Numbered from the stretch's first letter, positions 24,610 through 35,053 are shown. The stretch: DNA of 64,000 nucleotides from Stenotrophomonas maltophilia (GCF_001676385.1 NZ_LYVJ01000003.1:309849-373848); one strand, 5' to 3'. A program made the numbers and translations. Notes: a model not told the origin generated them from the sequence alone.

Positions 24610-25248
24610 TCACGGGCCTGCGACGGTGACCAGGTGGCGTTCGCCGCCCAGGCCGGGCACGCTCAGCGGGGTCACTTCACGCACCTGCCAGCCCGCCGGC
24701 AGGGCCGCGATCTCCTCATGCGGGTAGACGCCCTTCATGGCCAGCAGCACGCCACCCGGGCGCAGCAGGTGGCCGCCGACGCGGACAATGCCGGCCAGGG
24801 TATCCATCGCGCGGGCAGTCAGCTGGTCGTAGCGGCCGGACTCGCCCAGCGCTTCGGCACGCGACTCGGCCACGCGGGCATTGCCCAGGCCAAGCTGGCG
24901 TACTGCCTCGCGCATGAAGCGCGCCTTCTTGCCGTTGCTCTCGACCAGAGTGACCTGCAGGCCCGGACAGGCGATCGCCAAGGGGATGCCGGGCAACCCG
25001 GGACCGGTACCCAGGTCGGCCAGGCTGCCATCGGCGACGAACGGCTGCATCGCCAGCGAATCAAGCAGATGGCGGGTGACCATCTCCCGCGGGTCGCGGA
25101 TGGCGGTGAGGTTGTAGGTGCCGTTCCAGCGGTGCAGCAGGGCCAGGTAACGCAGCAGCGGGGGTGCCAGCGCGGCATCCAGGCCCATGCTGGCCAGGCC
25201 CTGCTCCAGCGTGGTCGCCACGCCGGCGGGGAGTTCGTGTTCGCTCAT
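24610..25248 (-). CDS. rsmG: 16S rRNA (guanine527-N7)-methyltransferase RsmG
   Basis: SAM-dependent methyltransferase of 212 residues modifying G527 of 16S rRNA. The SAM-binding loop [17 protein letters not shown] spans 77-92, and the signature [20 protein letters not shown] precedes it. Length matches the family. Loss of this gene commonly gives low-level streptomycin resistance in other bacteria. It precedes parA by 112 bp on the same strand. Confidence 0.95.
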   Translation of the reverse strand: MSEHELPAGVATTLEQGLASMGLDAALAPPLLRYLALLHRWNGTYNLTAIRDPREMVTRHLLDSLAMQPFVADGSLADLGTGPGLPGIPLAIACPGLQVTLVESNGKKARFMREAVRQLGLGNARVAESRAEALGESGRYDQLTARAMDTLAGIVRVGGHLLRPGGVLLAMKGVYPHEEIAALPAGWQVREVTPLSVPGLGGERHLVTVAGP

Positions 25249-25287
25249 GCCGGCATTATCGCCGGTTTTCCCCGCCGATTCCCCGCG

Positions 25288-25887
25288 TCAGTGCGGGAAC
25301 CAGGCCAACGCGGCGCGGAACTGCCCCGTCGCCTGCCATTCGTGCAGGTGCCAGCGCGTGGCCTCGCCCAGCTCCGGGTCGCACCAGCGCAGGTGCAGGG
25401 CGCCATCGGAGCCCGGCGCCAGCTGCAGGCGATGCAGGCCGAACGAGATACCCTGCCCGTGCGCCTTCAGCATTGCCTCCTTGGCGCACCACACGCGGAA
25501 GAACCAGTGTTCGCGCCCGGCCTCGTCCAGGCTCTCCAGCCAGGCCACTTCCTCGGGGTGGAAGAAGCGCCGCACGATCTCCAGCAGGCGCGGGCGCGGC
25601 CGCAGCAGTTCCAGGTCCACGCCCAGCCGCACACCCTCGCCGAGCGCGACCAGCAGCACCTCGCCGCTGTGGCTCCAGCCGGTGCCGTAATGGGCCAGTG
25701 CGCCGCCCAGTTCCGGCCGGCCCTTGTCGTCACGAACCAGCGGCAGCGTCTCCGGTTCCGCATCCAGCGCCTGTGCCAGCACCTGGCGGGCCTGCGGCTC
25801 ACCGCGCTGGCCAGGGACATGCGGGCGCCGCCAGACCGTTACCGGACCGAAGCGCCACGGGCCGTCGAGCGTCGCTGGCAGGCTCAT
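25288..25887 (-). CDS. 4'-phosphopantetheinyl transferase superfamily protein
   Basis: Transferase of 199 residues that loads phosphopantetheine from CoA onto carrier proteins. Magnesium-binding residues are Asp91 and Glu93 in GVDLELL, and the second motif WCAKEAMLK spans 133-141 with catalytic Glu137 and Lys141. Size and motif spacing fit Sfp/AcpT-type enzymes rather than AcpS. The chosen ATG 25887 gives a full-length domain; the open frame continues upstream without homology. It is not next to any NRPS/PKS gene, so the carrier protein served is unclear. Confidence 0.87.
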   Translation of the reverse strand: MSLPATLDGPWRFGPVTVWRRPHVPGQRGEPQARQVLAQALDAEPETLPLVRDDKGRPELGGALAHYGTGWSHSGEVLLVALGEGVRLGVDLELLRPRPRLLEIVRRFFHPEEVAWLESLDEAGREHWFFRVWCAKEAMLKAHGQGISFGLHRLQLAPGSDGALHLRWCDPELGEATRWHLHEWQATGQFRAALAWFPH

Positions 25888-25971
25888 CCGCACGCGCCCA
25901 TCACAGGACTGCACGACGGGTTCACGGCCAAGCGCGTCAACTGGTGGCGGTTTTCCACCGGAGACTCGATC

Positions 25972-26223
25972 ATGGGCATCATCATCTGGCTGATCGTCGG
26001 CGGCGTCGTGGGCTGGCTGGCCAGCATCATCATGAAGCGCGATGCCCAGCAGGGCATCATCCTCAACATCGTGGTCGGCATCGTCGGCGCGCTGATTTCC
26101 GGCTGGCTGTTCGGTGGCGGCATCAACGAAGCCATCACGATCCGCACGTTCCTGTTCTCGCTGATCGGTGCGGTGATCCTGCTGGCAATCGTCAACCTGT
26201 TCACCCGCAAGAGCATACGGTGA
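25972..26223 (+). CDS. GlsB/YeaQ/YmgE family stress-response membrane protein
   Basis: Small inner-membrane protein of 83 residues with three hydrophobic helices: IIIWLIVGGVVGWLASII, IILNIVVGIVGALISGWLF and TFLFSLIGAVILLAIVNLF. The GxxxG-rich first helix and the Asn-Ile-Val-Val-Gly-Ile-Gly-type second helix are the transglycosylase-associated family signature. ATG 25972 follows GGAGACTCGATC. Such proteins respond to acid or osmotic stress; the mechanism is unknown. It is divergent from the phosphopantetheinyl transferase gene. Confidence 0.9.
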   Translation: MGIIIWLIVGGVVGWLASIIMKRDAQQGIILNIVVGIVGALISGWLFGGGINEAITIRTFLFSLIGAVILLAIVNLFTRKSIR

Positions 26224-26266
26224 ACCGAGCGGTGGCGCCGGGCCATGCCTGGCGCCGCCGCATGCA

Positions 26267-27034
26267 TTACCCCAGCCGCACCCACGCCGGTGCGTGATCG
26301 CTCGGGCGTTCCCAGGTACGCGGCTCGCGGTCGATGCCCGAGGCCAGCGTGCTGCCCCTGAGTGCATCGGAAACCAGGGTCAGGTCGATGCGCAGGCCCA
26401 GGTTGCGACGGAAACCGGCCGCACGGTAGTCCCACCAGCTGAAGGTGCCGGCCTCGTCGTTGTGCAGGCGGAAGCCATCGTGCAGGCCCAGCTGCAGCAG
26501 CTTGCCCAGCGCGCCCCGCTCGGCGGTGGAGGTCAGGATGTGGTTGTCGTTCCATACCTCCGGATCGTGCACGTCGCGCGCGTCCGGCGCGATGTTGAAG
26601 TCACCCATCACGATCAGCTTCGGGTGGCGTTGCAGCTCCTGTTCGATCCACGCATGCACTGCGTCCAGCCAGCGCAGCTTGTAGGCATACTTGTCGGTGC
26701 CCACGTCCTGGCCGTTGACCACGTACAGGTTGATCACCCGCAGGTCGCCGAAGGTGCCGGCGATGACGCGCTTCTGCTCGTCCTCGAAACCTGGAATGCC
26801 GATCTGCACGTCCTGCGCCGGCTCACGCGACAGCAGCGCCACGCCGTTGTAGGTCTTCTGGCCGGCGAACACGCTGCGGTAGCCGGCGCCGATCAGCGCC
26901 GAATCGGGGAACTTGTGGTCCTCCAGCTTGGTTTCCTGGATGCCGACGATGTCCGGGCCGAAGTCCTTGAGCCACTGCTCCAGGTGCGGCAGGCGGACAT
27001 TGAGCGAATTGACGTTCCACGAGGCGATCTTCAT
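26267..27034 (-). CDS. xth: Exodeoxyribonuclease III
   Basis: AP endonuclease/3'-5' exonuclease of 255 residues for base-excision repair. Active-site features: Asn7 (SWNVNS), Glu34 (GIQETK), GDFNIAP with the catalytic Asp and Asn, SWWDYRAAGFRRNLGLRIDL, and the C-terminal SDHAPAW with the catalytic Asp-His. Length and the MKIASWNVNS start agree with XthA. It is monocistronic, with a SMAG pair immediately upstream of its start. Confidence 0.95.
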   Translation of the reverse strand: MKIASWNVNSLNVRLPHLEQWLKDFGPDIVGIQETKLEDHKFPDSALIGAGYRSVFAGQKTYNGVALLSREPAQDVQIGIPGFEDEQKRVIAGTFGDLRVINLYVVNGQDVGTDKYAYKLRWLDAVHAWIEQELQRHPKLIVMGDFNIAPDARDVHDPEVWNDNHILTSTAERGALGKLLQLGLHDGFRLHNDEAGTFSWWDYRAAGFRRNLGLRIDLTLVSDALRGSTLASGIDREPRTWERPSDHAPAWVRLG

Positions 27035-27069
27035 GCGGGCATTCTACCCGGGTGGGCCTGGGTTGCCTT

Positions 27070-27142
27070 GTAGAGCCGAGCCCACGCTCGGCTGCGTCTG
27101 CCTGGACCAGCCAAGGGCAGCCGAGCGTGGGCTCGGCTCTAC
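27070..27142. repeat. SMAG-type palindrome pair
   Basis: GTAGAGCCGAGCCCACGCTC (from 27070) and its inverted copy ending GGCTCTAC (27142), with a loop of about 24 bp. It lies between the xth start and the 3' end of the aldehyde dehydrogenase gene. Confidence 0.85.
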
Positions 27143-27165
27143 AGAAGAATCGGGCCCTGAATCAA

Positions 27166-27188
27166 GTAGAGCCACGCCATGCGTGGCT
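27166..27188. repeat. Single SMAG-like hairpin
   Basis: GTAGAGCCACGCCATGCGTGGCT has the GTAG head and a CCACGC/GCGTGG stem. It touches the stop codon of the aldehyde dehydrogenase gene and may serve as its 3' stabilising structure. Confidence 0.7.
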
Positions 27189-28598
27189 TCACCGCAGCAG
27201 CAGCTTCAACAACCCCGCAATCTTCGAATACGGCGGCCGCAGCCGGTCGCTGGCCGCCCAGCGCGACTGCCACAGCACCGGCAGCCGCTTGCTCATCGCA
27301 TCGAACCCGGCCCGGCCGTGGTACGCGCCCATGCCGCTGGCCCCCACCCCGCCAAACGGCAGGCCATCGGCGGCGAAGTGCAGCAGCGTGTCATTCACCG
27401 TCACCCCGCCGGCCACCACCTGGCCAAGGATGCGCTCCACGGCCGCCGTGTCGTGGCTGAAGGGGTACAGCGCCAGCGGCCGCTCGCGGGACAGCACGTC
27501 GGCCAGCGCGGCTTCCAGATCCGGGTAGGCCCGCACCGGCAGAATCGGGCCGAAGATCTCCTCGCGCATCAGGTCCAGGTCATCCGGCGGATCCAGCACC
27601 ACGGTCGGCACCAGCAGGCGCTCGCGGTCGGCGCGCGCGCCATCCACCTGTGCCAACGGAATCACCGGCACGCCGCGTTCGCGCGCCTGCGCCAGATAAC
27701 CCTGCAGGCGCCGGTACTGGCCTTCGTTGATGATGCGCGTGTAGTCCTCGGCATCGCTGAAGTCGCCATAGCGCTCGCGTACCTGCTGCTGCAGCACCTG
27801 CACGAACTCGCGCTGGCGCGCGCTGTCGATCAGCACGTAATCCGGCGCGATGCAGGTCTGCCCGGCGTTGAACCACTTGCCGGTGGCCAGCCGCGCAGCA
27901 GCCTTTTCCAGCGGGAAATCGCCGCAGACGATCGCCGGCGACTTGCCGCCCAGTTCCAGCGTGAGCGGCACCAGATGCTCGGCGGCGGCGGCCATCACCT
28001 TGCGGCCGACCGCCGTCGAACCGGTGAACAGCAGATGGTCCAGCGGCATCGAGGATACCGCCGCGGCCACGTCCGCCCCACCCTGCACCACCGCCACGCG
28101 CTCGGGCGGGAACACGCTGGCCAGCAGATCGGCCAGGAACGCGCTGGTGCGCGGTGTGTGTTCGGAGGGCTTGAGCAACACGTGGTTGCCGGCGGCGATG
28201 GCGGTAGCCAGCGGCACCAGCGCCAACGTAACCGGGTAGTTCCAGGGTGAGATCACCCCGGCCACGCCCAGCGGCGTCGGTCGCAGCTGCGCGCGCGCTG
28301 GCCACAGCCGCCAGCCGGCGCCCACACGCTGTGGCTTCGACCAGCGCCGCAGGTGGCGGCGCAGGTGGTCGATGGCCGACAGCACGCTCATGCCATCGGC
28401 CAGCTTCGATTCGACGTGGGCGCGGTGACCGAAGTCCTCGGCGATGGCCTGGGCCATTTCATCCAGCCGCGCCTTCAGCGCCTCGCGCAGGCGACGCAGG
28501 TCGGCTTCGCGCTGGTGCAGCGATGGGCGCTGCGACTGCCAGGCGCTGCGCAGGGTATGCAGAATGGCGGGGAGGTCTTCCGGCGTTGTGGTGGTCAT
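27189..28598 (-). CDS. Coniferyl aldehyde dehydrogenase
   Basis: NAD(P)-dependent aldehyde dehydrogenase of 469 residues oxidising an aromatic or aliphatic aldehyde to the acid. Catalytic Cys249 is in GQTCIAPDYVL, the general-base Glu is in LELGGKSP near residue 215, and the cofactor segment is GVISPWNYPVTLALVPLATA. The GQTCIAPDYVL and PLGVAGVISPWNYP features plus a C-terminal extension after the catalytic domain are typical of the CalB/coniferyl-aldehyde branch. ATG 28598 was chosen; the upstream in-frame part runs into a palindromic repeat. It is monocistronic, so a lignin-aromatic role is not supported by neighbours. Confidence 0.85.
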   Translation of the reverse strand: MTTTTPEDLPAILHTLRSAWQSQRPSLHQREADLRRLREALKARLDEMAQAIAEDFGHRAHVESKLADGMSVLSAIDHLRRHLRRWSKPQRVGAGWRLWPARAQLRPTPLGVAGVISPWNYPVTLALVPLATAIAAGNHVLLKPSEHTPRTSAFLADLLASVFPPERVAVVQGGADVAAAVSSMPLDHLLFTGSTAVGRKVMAAAAEHLVPLTLELGGKSPAIVCGDFPLEKAAARLATGKWFNAGQTCIAPDYVLIDSARQREFVQVLQQQVRERYGDFSDAEDYTRIINEGQYRRLQGYLAQARERGVPVIPLAQVDGARADRERLLVPTVVLDPPDDLDLMREEIFGPILPVRAYPDLEAALADVLSRERPLALYPFSHDTAAVERILGQVVAGGVTVNDTLLHFAADGLPFGGVGASGMGAYHGRAGFDAMSKRLPVLWQSRWAASDRLRPPYSKIAGLLKLLLR

Positions 28599-28632
28599 GG
28601 GCCGACTATACGACCTGCCGCACATTTGGATG

Positions 28633-28672
28633 GGGGTCAGATCCCTTTCGCGCACGAAAGGGATCTGACCCC
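28633..28672. repeat. Perfect 18-bp GGGGTCAGATCC palindrome
   Basis: Arms 28633-28650 and 28655-28672 pair perfectly around CGCA. There is no T-tract. Same family as elements at 19702 and 34276. It lies upstream of the aldehyde dehydrogenase start. Confidence 0.8.
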
Positions 28673-28771
28673 GGGCGCGAGAGGGCCTGCGGCTTCGGAT
28701 GCCTGTCAACCGCGATCACGGCATTGAGCATTGTCTGTTCGCGTCTGCGGATTCCTGTGCCGCGCGTTGCG

Positions 28772-28796
28772 CGGTCGCCGAGCATGGCTCGGCGCT
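28772..28796. repeat. Degenerate SMAG element
   Basis: GTCGCCGAGCATGGCTCGGC followed by GCTAC keeps the stem and the 3' CTAC end but has lost the exact GTAG head. It sits 12 bp before the terminator of the MHS transporter gene. Confidence 0.55.
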
Positions 28797-28807
28797 ACAG
28801 GGAAACG

Positions 28808-28833
28808 AAAAGGCCGTGGTCTGCACCACGGCC
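28808..28833 (-). terminator. Rho-independent terminator of the MHS transporter gene
   Basis: On the minus strand GGCCGTGGT-GCAG-ACCACGGCC is followed by TTTT. The stem is 9 bp and perfect, 27 bp after the transporter stop codon (28860). Confidence 0.8.
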
Positions 28834-28859
28834 TCTCCTTCATCCGATGAACATCATTC

Positions 28860-30521
28860 CTACTGGGTGATATCCACGTTCTTGGTCTCGCGCAGGAACA
28901 GGCCGCCGATCACCACCGACATCAGTGCGATCGCGATCGGATACCACAGGCCGTAGTACAGGTTGCCAGTGCCGGCCACCAGCGCGAACGAGATCGCCGG
29001 CAGGAAGCCACCGAACCAACCGTTGCCGATGTGGTATGGCAGCGACATCGAGGTGTAGCGGATGCGGGTCGGGAACAGTTCGACCAGGTAGGCGGCGATC
29101 GGGCCGTAGACCATGGTCACGTATACCACCAGCAGCCAGAGCATCAAGACGGTACCGGCGTAGTTGATGCGCGCGCCGTCGGCCTTGGCCGGGTAACCCG
29201 CGCTGGCCAGGGCGGTCTTCAGTTCAGCGCCGAAGGCATCGGCCTTGGCCTTGCCTTCTTCCTTGGTCAGGCCTGCGGCCTCGTACGAGGTGACGCTGGC
29301 ACTGCCCACGTTCACCATCGCCAACGAACCTGCGGCGGCGGGCTGCACGTCATACGGCACACCGGCCTTGGTCAGCGCGGCGGTGGCCACGTCGCAGGAG
29401 CTGGTGAACTTGCGCAAGCCGACCGGATCGAACTGGAACGAGCAGGTGGCCGGGTCGGCGACGACCAGCGCCGGCGAGCTGCTGCGCGCTTCTTCAATGG
29501 CCGGGTTGGCGAAGTGGGTCAGGCCCTTGAAGATCGGGATGTAGGTGATGGCCGCCAGCAGGCAGCCGGCCAGGATGATCTTCTTGCGGCCGATGCGGTC
29601 GGACAGCCAGCCGAAGAAGATGAAGAACGGCGTGCCCAGTGCCAGCGCTGCGGCGATCAGCAGGTAGGAGGTGGTGGCATCGACCTTCAGCATGCTGCTG
29701 AGGAAGAACAGCGCGTAGAACTGGCCGCCGTACCAGACCACGGCCTGGCCAGCTGCCGCACCAAGCAGCACCAGCAGCATCAGCTTCAGGTTGCCGCCCT
29801 TGAGGCTGTCGCGGAACGGGGTCTTGGAGCCCTTGCCTTCGGCCTTCATCTGCTGGAACAGCGGCGACTCGCTCAACTGCAGGCGGATCCAGACCGAGAT
29901 GCCCAGCAGCAGGATCGAGACCAGGAACGGAATGCGCCAGCCCCAGGCCTCGAAGGCCTCGTTGCCCAGTGTCATGCGGCAGGCCAGGATGATCAGCAGC
30001 GACAGGAACAGGCCAAGGGTGGCGGTGCACTGGATGAAGCTGGTGTACAGGCCACGCTTGTCGTCCGGTGCGTGCTCGGCCACGTAGGTGGCGGCACCGC
30101 CGTACTCGCCACCCATCGCCAGGCCCTGGGCCAGGCGCAGGATGATCAGGATCACCGGTGCGGCGAAGCCGATCGAAGCGTAGTTGGGCAACACGCCGAC
30201 CAGGAAGGTCGAGATGCCCATGATCAGGATGGTGACCAGGAAGGTGTACTTGCGGCCGATGCGGTCGCCGAGGCTGCCGAAGAAGGCCGCGCCGAACGGG
30301 CGCACGAAGAAGCCGGCGGCGAACGCCAGCAGGGCGAAGATCATGCCCGTGGTTTCATTGACGCCACTGAAGAACTGCTTGGCGATGATCGCGGCGAGCG
30401 AGCCGTACAGGAAGAAGTCGTACCACTCGAAGACCGTGCCGAGGCTCGAGGCGAAGATGACTTTCTTGTGGCCCTTGGTCAGGGTGCCCGCTTTATGTGC
30501 GGTGCTGGGTGTACTGGACAT
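28860..30521 (-). CDS. MFS transporter, metabolite:H+ symporter (MHS) family, with large periplasmic insertion
   Basis: Inner-membrane proton symporter of 553 residues, about 100 longer than ordinary MHS members such as ProP, KgtP or ShiA. TM1 carries FEWYDFFLYG and loops 2-3 and 8-9 carry GDRIGRK and SDRIGRKK signatures. Between predicted TM9 and TM10 (about residues 335-440) is a non-hydrophobic insertion. It contains two cysteines (ATCSF and SSCDV) and faces the periplasm by topology count. ATG 30521 follows GGAGGGG. It lies just downstream of the DcaP-like porin on the same strand and near acs, so a carboxylate or acetate-related substrate is likely but inferred. Confidence 0.88.
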   Translation of the reverse strand: MSSTPSTAHKAGTLTKGHKKVIFASSLGTVFEWYDFFLYGSLAAIIAKQFFSGVNETTGMIFALLAFAAGFFVRPFGAAFFGSLGDRIGRKYTFLVTILIMGISTFLVGVLPNYASIGFAAPVILIILRLAQGLAMGGEYGGAATYVAEHAPDDKRGLYTSFIQCTATLGLFLSLLIILACRMTLGNEAFEAWGWRIPFLVSILLLGISVWIRLQLSESPLFQQMKAEGKGSKTPFRDSLKGGNLKLMLLVLLGAAAGQAVVWYGGQFYALFFLSSMLKVDATTSYLLIAAALALGTPFFIFFGWLSDRIGRKKIILAGCLLAAITYIPIFKGLTHFANPAIEEARSSSPALVVADPATCSFQFDPVGLRKFTSSCDVATAALTKAGVPYDVQPAAAGSLAMVNVGSASVTSYEAAGLTKEEGKAKADAFGAELKTALASAGYPAKADGARINYAGTVLMLWLLVVYVTMVYGPIAAYLVELFPTRIRYTSMSLPYHIGNGWFGGFLPAISFALVAGTGNLYYGLWYPIAIALMSVVIGGLFLRETKNVDITQ

Positions 30522-30557
30522 GGGACGCTTCCCCTCCGAAGCAATCGTTGTTGGTGG

Positions 30558-30643
30558 GTGCCGACCGTTGGTCGGCACTCAATTCGGTAGATGCCGACCT
30601 TGGCCGGCACCCCATCTCTGTAGGTGCCGACCTTGGTCGGCAC
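30558..30643. repeat. Cluster of three GTGCCGACC palindromes
   Basis: Three hairpins with stem GTGCCGACC/GGTCGGCAC at 30558-30578, 30587-30610 and 30620-30643; the last two carry a GTAG head. They fill the gap between the porin stop and the MHS transporter start and may dampen expression downstream of the porin or protect its mRNA end. They appear to be a SMAG stem variant. Confidence 0.8.
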
Positions 30644-30647
30644 TCCT

Positions 30648-32075
30648 TTAGAAGCTGTACTTCGTGGTGAACTGCAATCGGGTGATGTCACCCTTGTTGC
30701 CGTTCTCGATCTCGCGGCGGCCGTACATCAGCTCGGCACCGACATCGACCTTGGGCAGCGGCGAATAGAAGATGTTGCCGCGGATGCTCTGCACGCTCTT
30801 GGTCACCAGCGGGCCAAGGACGCTGTCGTTGTCGTAGTCACTGCGTGCGTAGATCAGGTTGGTGCGCAGCTTCGGCGAAAATGCATGGCGCCAGCCCACG
30901 TAACCGGCCAGCACGCCGGTCGGGTTGAGCTCGTCGCGGGCCACGTCGTAGGCACTGTCGGCGGTGATGCCCAGGCCGATGTAGCGCGCGATGCCTTCGC
31001 CGCCGGTCAGCTGGTAGTGCAGCGAATCGCTGTCGCCCATCACCCACTTGCCACCCAGGGTCAGGCCGCCGGCCACCTTGTCCGCCTTGGCGCCGGTGGT
31101 CTGGTTGTCGACCTTCAGCTGGCGGACGATGCCGCCCACACCGAAGGTGCCCCAGTCGCCCTTCCAGCCATAACGCAGGGTCAGGTCAGGCAGGCTGCCG
31201 CGATCGGAGTTGGCGCTGGTATTGGTCCAGGCACCGGTGACCGGATTGCGGGTACCGGTGAGGGTGGTGGTTTCCGGGTTTTCCAGCGCGACGCTGAAGC
31301 CGCCCTGGGTGTAGCGCACCTGCGCCTGGCGCACGAAGATCACGCCATCGGTGGGGCCGACGAAGTCCGCCGCTTCCGGCAGCGCGGCCGCGTCCATGAA
31401 GTTGGACCAGGTCTGGCCGGCCAGCCAGTTGTTCCAGTACATGTAGGCGTGGCGCAGGGTGACGCCATAGGTGTTGGTGGCGGTCTGGTTGCCCAGCGAG
31501 TTGCCGAAGAAGTCCATCTCGAAGAACGCACCGGCCTTGTTGCCGGATTCGCTCACGTTGTCGATGCCCAGGTTGAAGCGGGAGAACTTGGCGTGGGCGT
31601 TGAAGTCCGTGCCCGATCGCTTGCCGCTGCCGCCGGCGCCTTCCACCGGGGTCTGGCCCGGCAGGTACAGCGAGCGGCCGGTGGCATCGTCTGCCAGCTG
31701 GCCATCGCTGGTCTGGGTGGCCAGGAAGTCAGCCTTGATGAAGCCGCCGATCTTGACCGTGGTGCCCGGCGCGGCGCCCGGGGTGATGGTGGTGACCTGG
31801 ATCGGCTGCTTGCCGGCCGGCACCTGCGCAACCGGCTTCTGCCCGGCCTGCACCGTGCGCACTTCGGTCACCGCCTGCTGGGTCTGGGTGATCTGGGTCT
31901 GCTGTTGTTGCTGCGAAGACAGCAGTAGCTGGACCTGGCGTTCCAGTTCGGCAACGCGTGCTTCCAGTGCTTTCTCTTTGGCGGTCTCTGCGAACGCCAT
32001 GCCCGGTGCGACCAGGGCGACCAGCAGGCAGGCCGCCAGAGGTGTGCGCACGGTTTTCAACGTACGGTGGCTCAT
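30648..32075 (-). CDS. DcaP-like trimeric outer-membrane porin
   Basis: Outer-membrane channel of 475 residues. The signal peptide covers 1-29 (LLVALVAPGMAFA). A short periplasmic coiled coil follows (about 30-75: KEKALEARVAELERQVQLLL plus a Gln-rich stretch). The barrel then begins at VKIGGFIKADFLATQ and ends in LQFTTKYSF with terminal Phe. The N-terminal coiled coil and KIGGFIKADF entry are hallmarks of DcaP-type porins, which take up dicarboxylates and other anions. ATG 32075 has a GAGAGAGGGC ribosome-binding site. It is divergent from acs and shares its promoter region, suggesting co-regulation by CrbSR. Confidence 0.9.
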   Translation of the reverse strand: MSHRTLKTVRTPLAACLLVALVAPGMAFAETAKEKALEARVAELERQVQLLLSSQQQQQTQITQTQQAVTEVRTVQAGQKPVAQVPAGKQPIQVTTITPGAAPGTTVKIGGFIKADFLATQTSDGQLADDATGRSLYLPGQTPVEGAGGSGKRSGTDFNAHAKFSRFNLGIDNVSESGNKAGAFFEMDFFGNSLGNQTATNTYGVTLRHAYMYWNNWLAGQTWSNFMDAAALPEAADFVGPTDGVIFVRQAQVRYTQGGFSVALENPETTTLTGTRNPVTGAWTNTSANSDRGSLPDLTLRYGWKGDWGTFGVGGIVRQLKVDNQTTGAKADKVAGGLTLGGKWVMGDSDSLHYQLTGGEGIARYIGLGITADSAYDVARDELNPTGVLAGYVGWRHAFSPKLRTNLIYARSDYDNDSVLGPLVTKSVQSIRGNIFYSPLPKVDVGAELMYGRREIENGNKGDITRLQFTTKYSF

Positions 32076-32160
32076 GTTGCCCTCTCTCCCAAGTGGCAAG
32101 GTGATGCCGCGCGTGGGGCACGGTCGAGCCGAGACTGCGGGGCGATTATGTATAGCGGCT

Positions 32161-32220
32161 ATTCGCCATTGGTCGAACCCGGCCCTGCAAGGCGCTCACT
32201 TTCGACCATGGTCTAACCAG
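32161..32220. promoter_or_regulatory. Repeated TGGTCKAA sites between porin and acs
   Basis: The octamer TGGTC(G/T)AA occurs three times: 32170-32177 (plus), 32201-32208 (minus) and 32209-32216 (plus). The last two abut to form a GACCATGGTC palindrome. The sites lie 105-151 bp upstream of the acs start and 95-141 bp from the porin start. A LuxR-type response regulator (CrbR) encoded just after acs is the natural candidate to bind them. This is inference. Confidence 0.5.
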
Positions 32221-32320
32221 AGTGGTGACGCGGCCGGGGGTGGATGGGGCAAACTGAGGGGGATCGGTCGCTGCGATGCTGCGACCGCACATACAAAGTC
32301 AACGTGCAAGTGAGGGTGCC

Positions 32321-34264
<1,944 letters not shown>

Positions 34265-34275
34265 TGCAGAACCCC

Positions 34276-34344
34276 GGGGTCAGATCCTCCGGGGTCAGAG
34301 CCCGTTCCTGGCGGAACGGGATCCGACCCCGGGGATCTGACCCC
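34276..34344. repeat. Nested GGGGTCAGATCC palindrome between acs and crbR
   Basis: The outer arms GGGGTCAGATCC and GGATCTGACCCC flank an inner hairpin GAGCCCGTTCC-TGGC-GGAACGGG. Both the outer and inner stems belong to the GGGTCAGA family. It occupies most of the 112-bp acs-crbR gap, so it could attenuate readthrough into crbR. Confidence 0.75.
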
Positions 34345-34376
34345 ATGCAGTTTCCCCCCACGGTTCCCCCCCGACC

Positions 34377-35042
34377 ATGACCACCCTCCTGATTGCCGAT
34401 GACCACCCGCTGTTCCGCGAAGCCCTGCGCGGGGCGGTACAGCGGGTCATCCCCGGCGTGCAGTTGTTCGAGGCCGACAGCGTGGAGGCCCTGTATGCGC
34501 TGGCCGACCAGCACAACGACGCCGACCTGGTCCTGATGGACCTCAACATGCCGGGCGCACAGGGTTTCAACGCGCTGGTGCACATGCGCTCGCTGCACCC
34601 GCACCTGCCGGTGGTGGTGGTGTCCGCGCGCGAAGAAGCCACGGTGATGCGCCGCGCGCTCGACCACGGCGCGCTGGGCTTCATTCCGAAGTCAGCCGAC
34701 TCGGACACCATTGGCCACGCGTTGACCACCATCCTCGATGGTGAAACCTGGGCGCCGCCGGAAGCGCACAACGTGCCGCCAACCGAGCGCGAGGAACGCG
34801 AGGTCGGCCAGCGCCTGCGCGAGCTGACCCCGCAGCAGTTCCGCGTGCTGCAGATGCTCGGCGCCGGCCGCCTGAACAAGCAGATCGCTTACGACCTCAA
34901 CGTCTCCGAGGCGACCATCAAGGCCCACGTGACCGCGATCCTGCGCAAGCTCGGCGTGACCAACCGCACCCAGGCCGTGTTGATGGCCGGCAAGCTCGCG
35001 ATCGACGACGACGCCATCGTGCTTCCGCCGGAAGAAGACTGA
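34377..35042 (+). CDS. crbR: LuxR/FixJ-family response regulator CrbR (ErdR-like)
   Basis: Response regulator of 221 residues. The receiver domain (1-about 120) has Asp55 in LVLMDLNMPG as phosphoacceptor, acidic DDHPLF at 8-13, and Lys in FIPKSA. The LuxR-type HTH covers about 147-210 (LTPQQFRVLQMLGAGRLNKQIAYDLNVSEATIKAHV region). Position after acs and the presence of an SSS-type hybrid kinase 1.7 kb away identify it as the partner of CrbS, which switches on acs and acetate use. Gene naming relies on this synteny. Confidence 0.85.
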   Translation: MTTLLIADDHPLFREALRGAVQRVIPGVQLFEADSVEALYALADQHNDADLVLMDLNMPGAQGFNALVHMRSLHPHLPVVVVSAREEATVMRRALDHGALGFIPKSADSDTIGHALTTILDGETWAPPEAHNVPPTEREEREVGQRLRELTPQQFRVLQMLGAGRLNKQIAYDLNVSEATIKAHVTAILRKLGVTNRTQAVLMAGKLAIDDDAIVLPPEED

Positions 35043-35053
35043 TCGTGCTGGGC

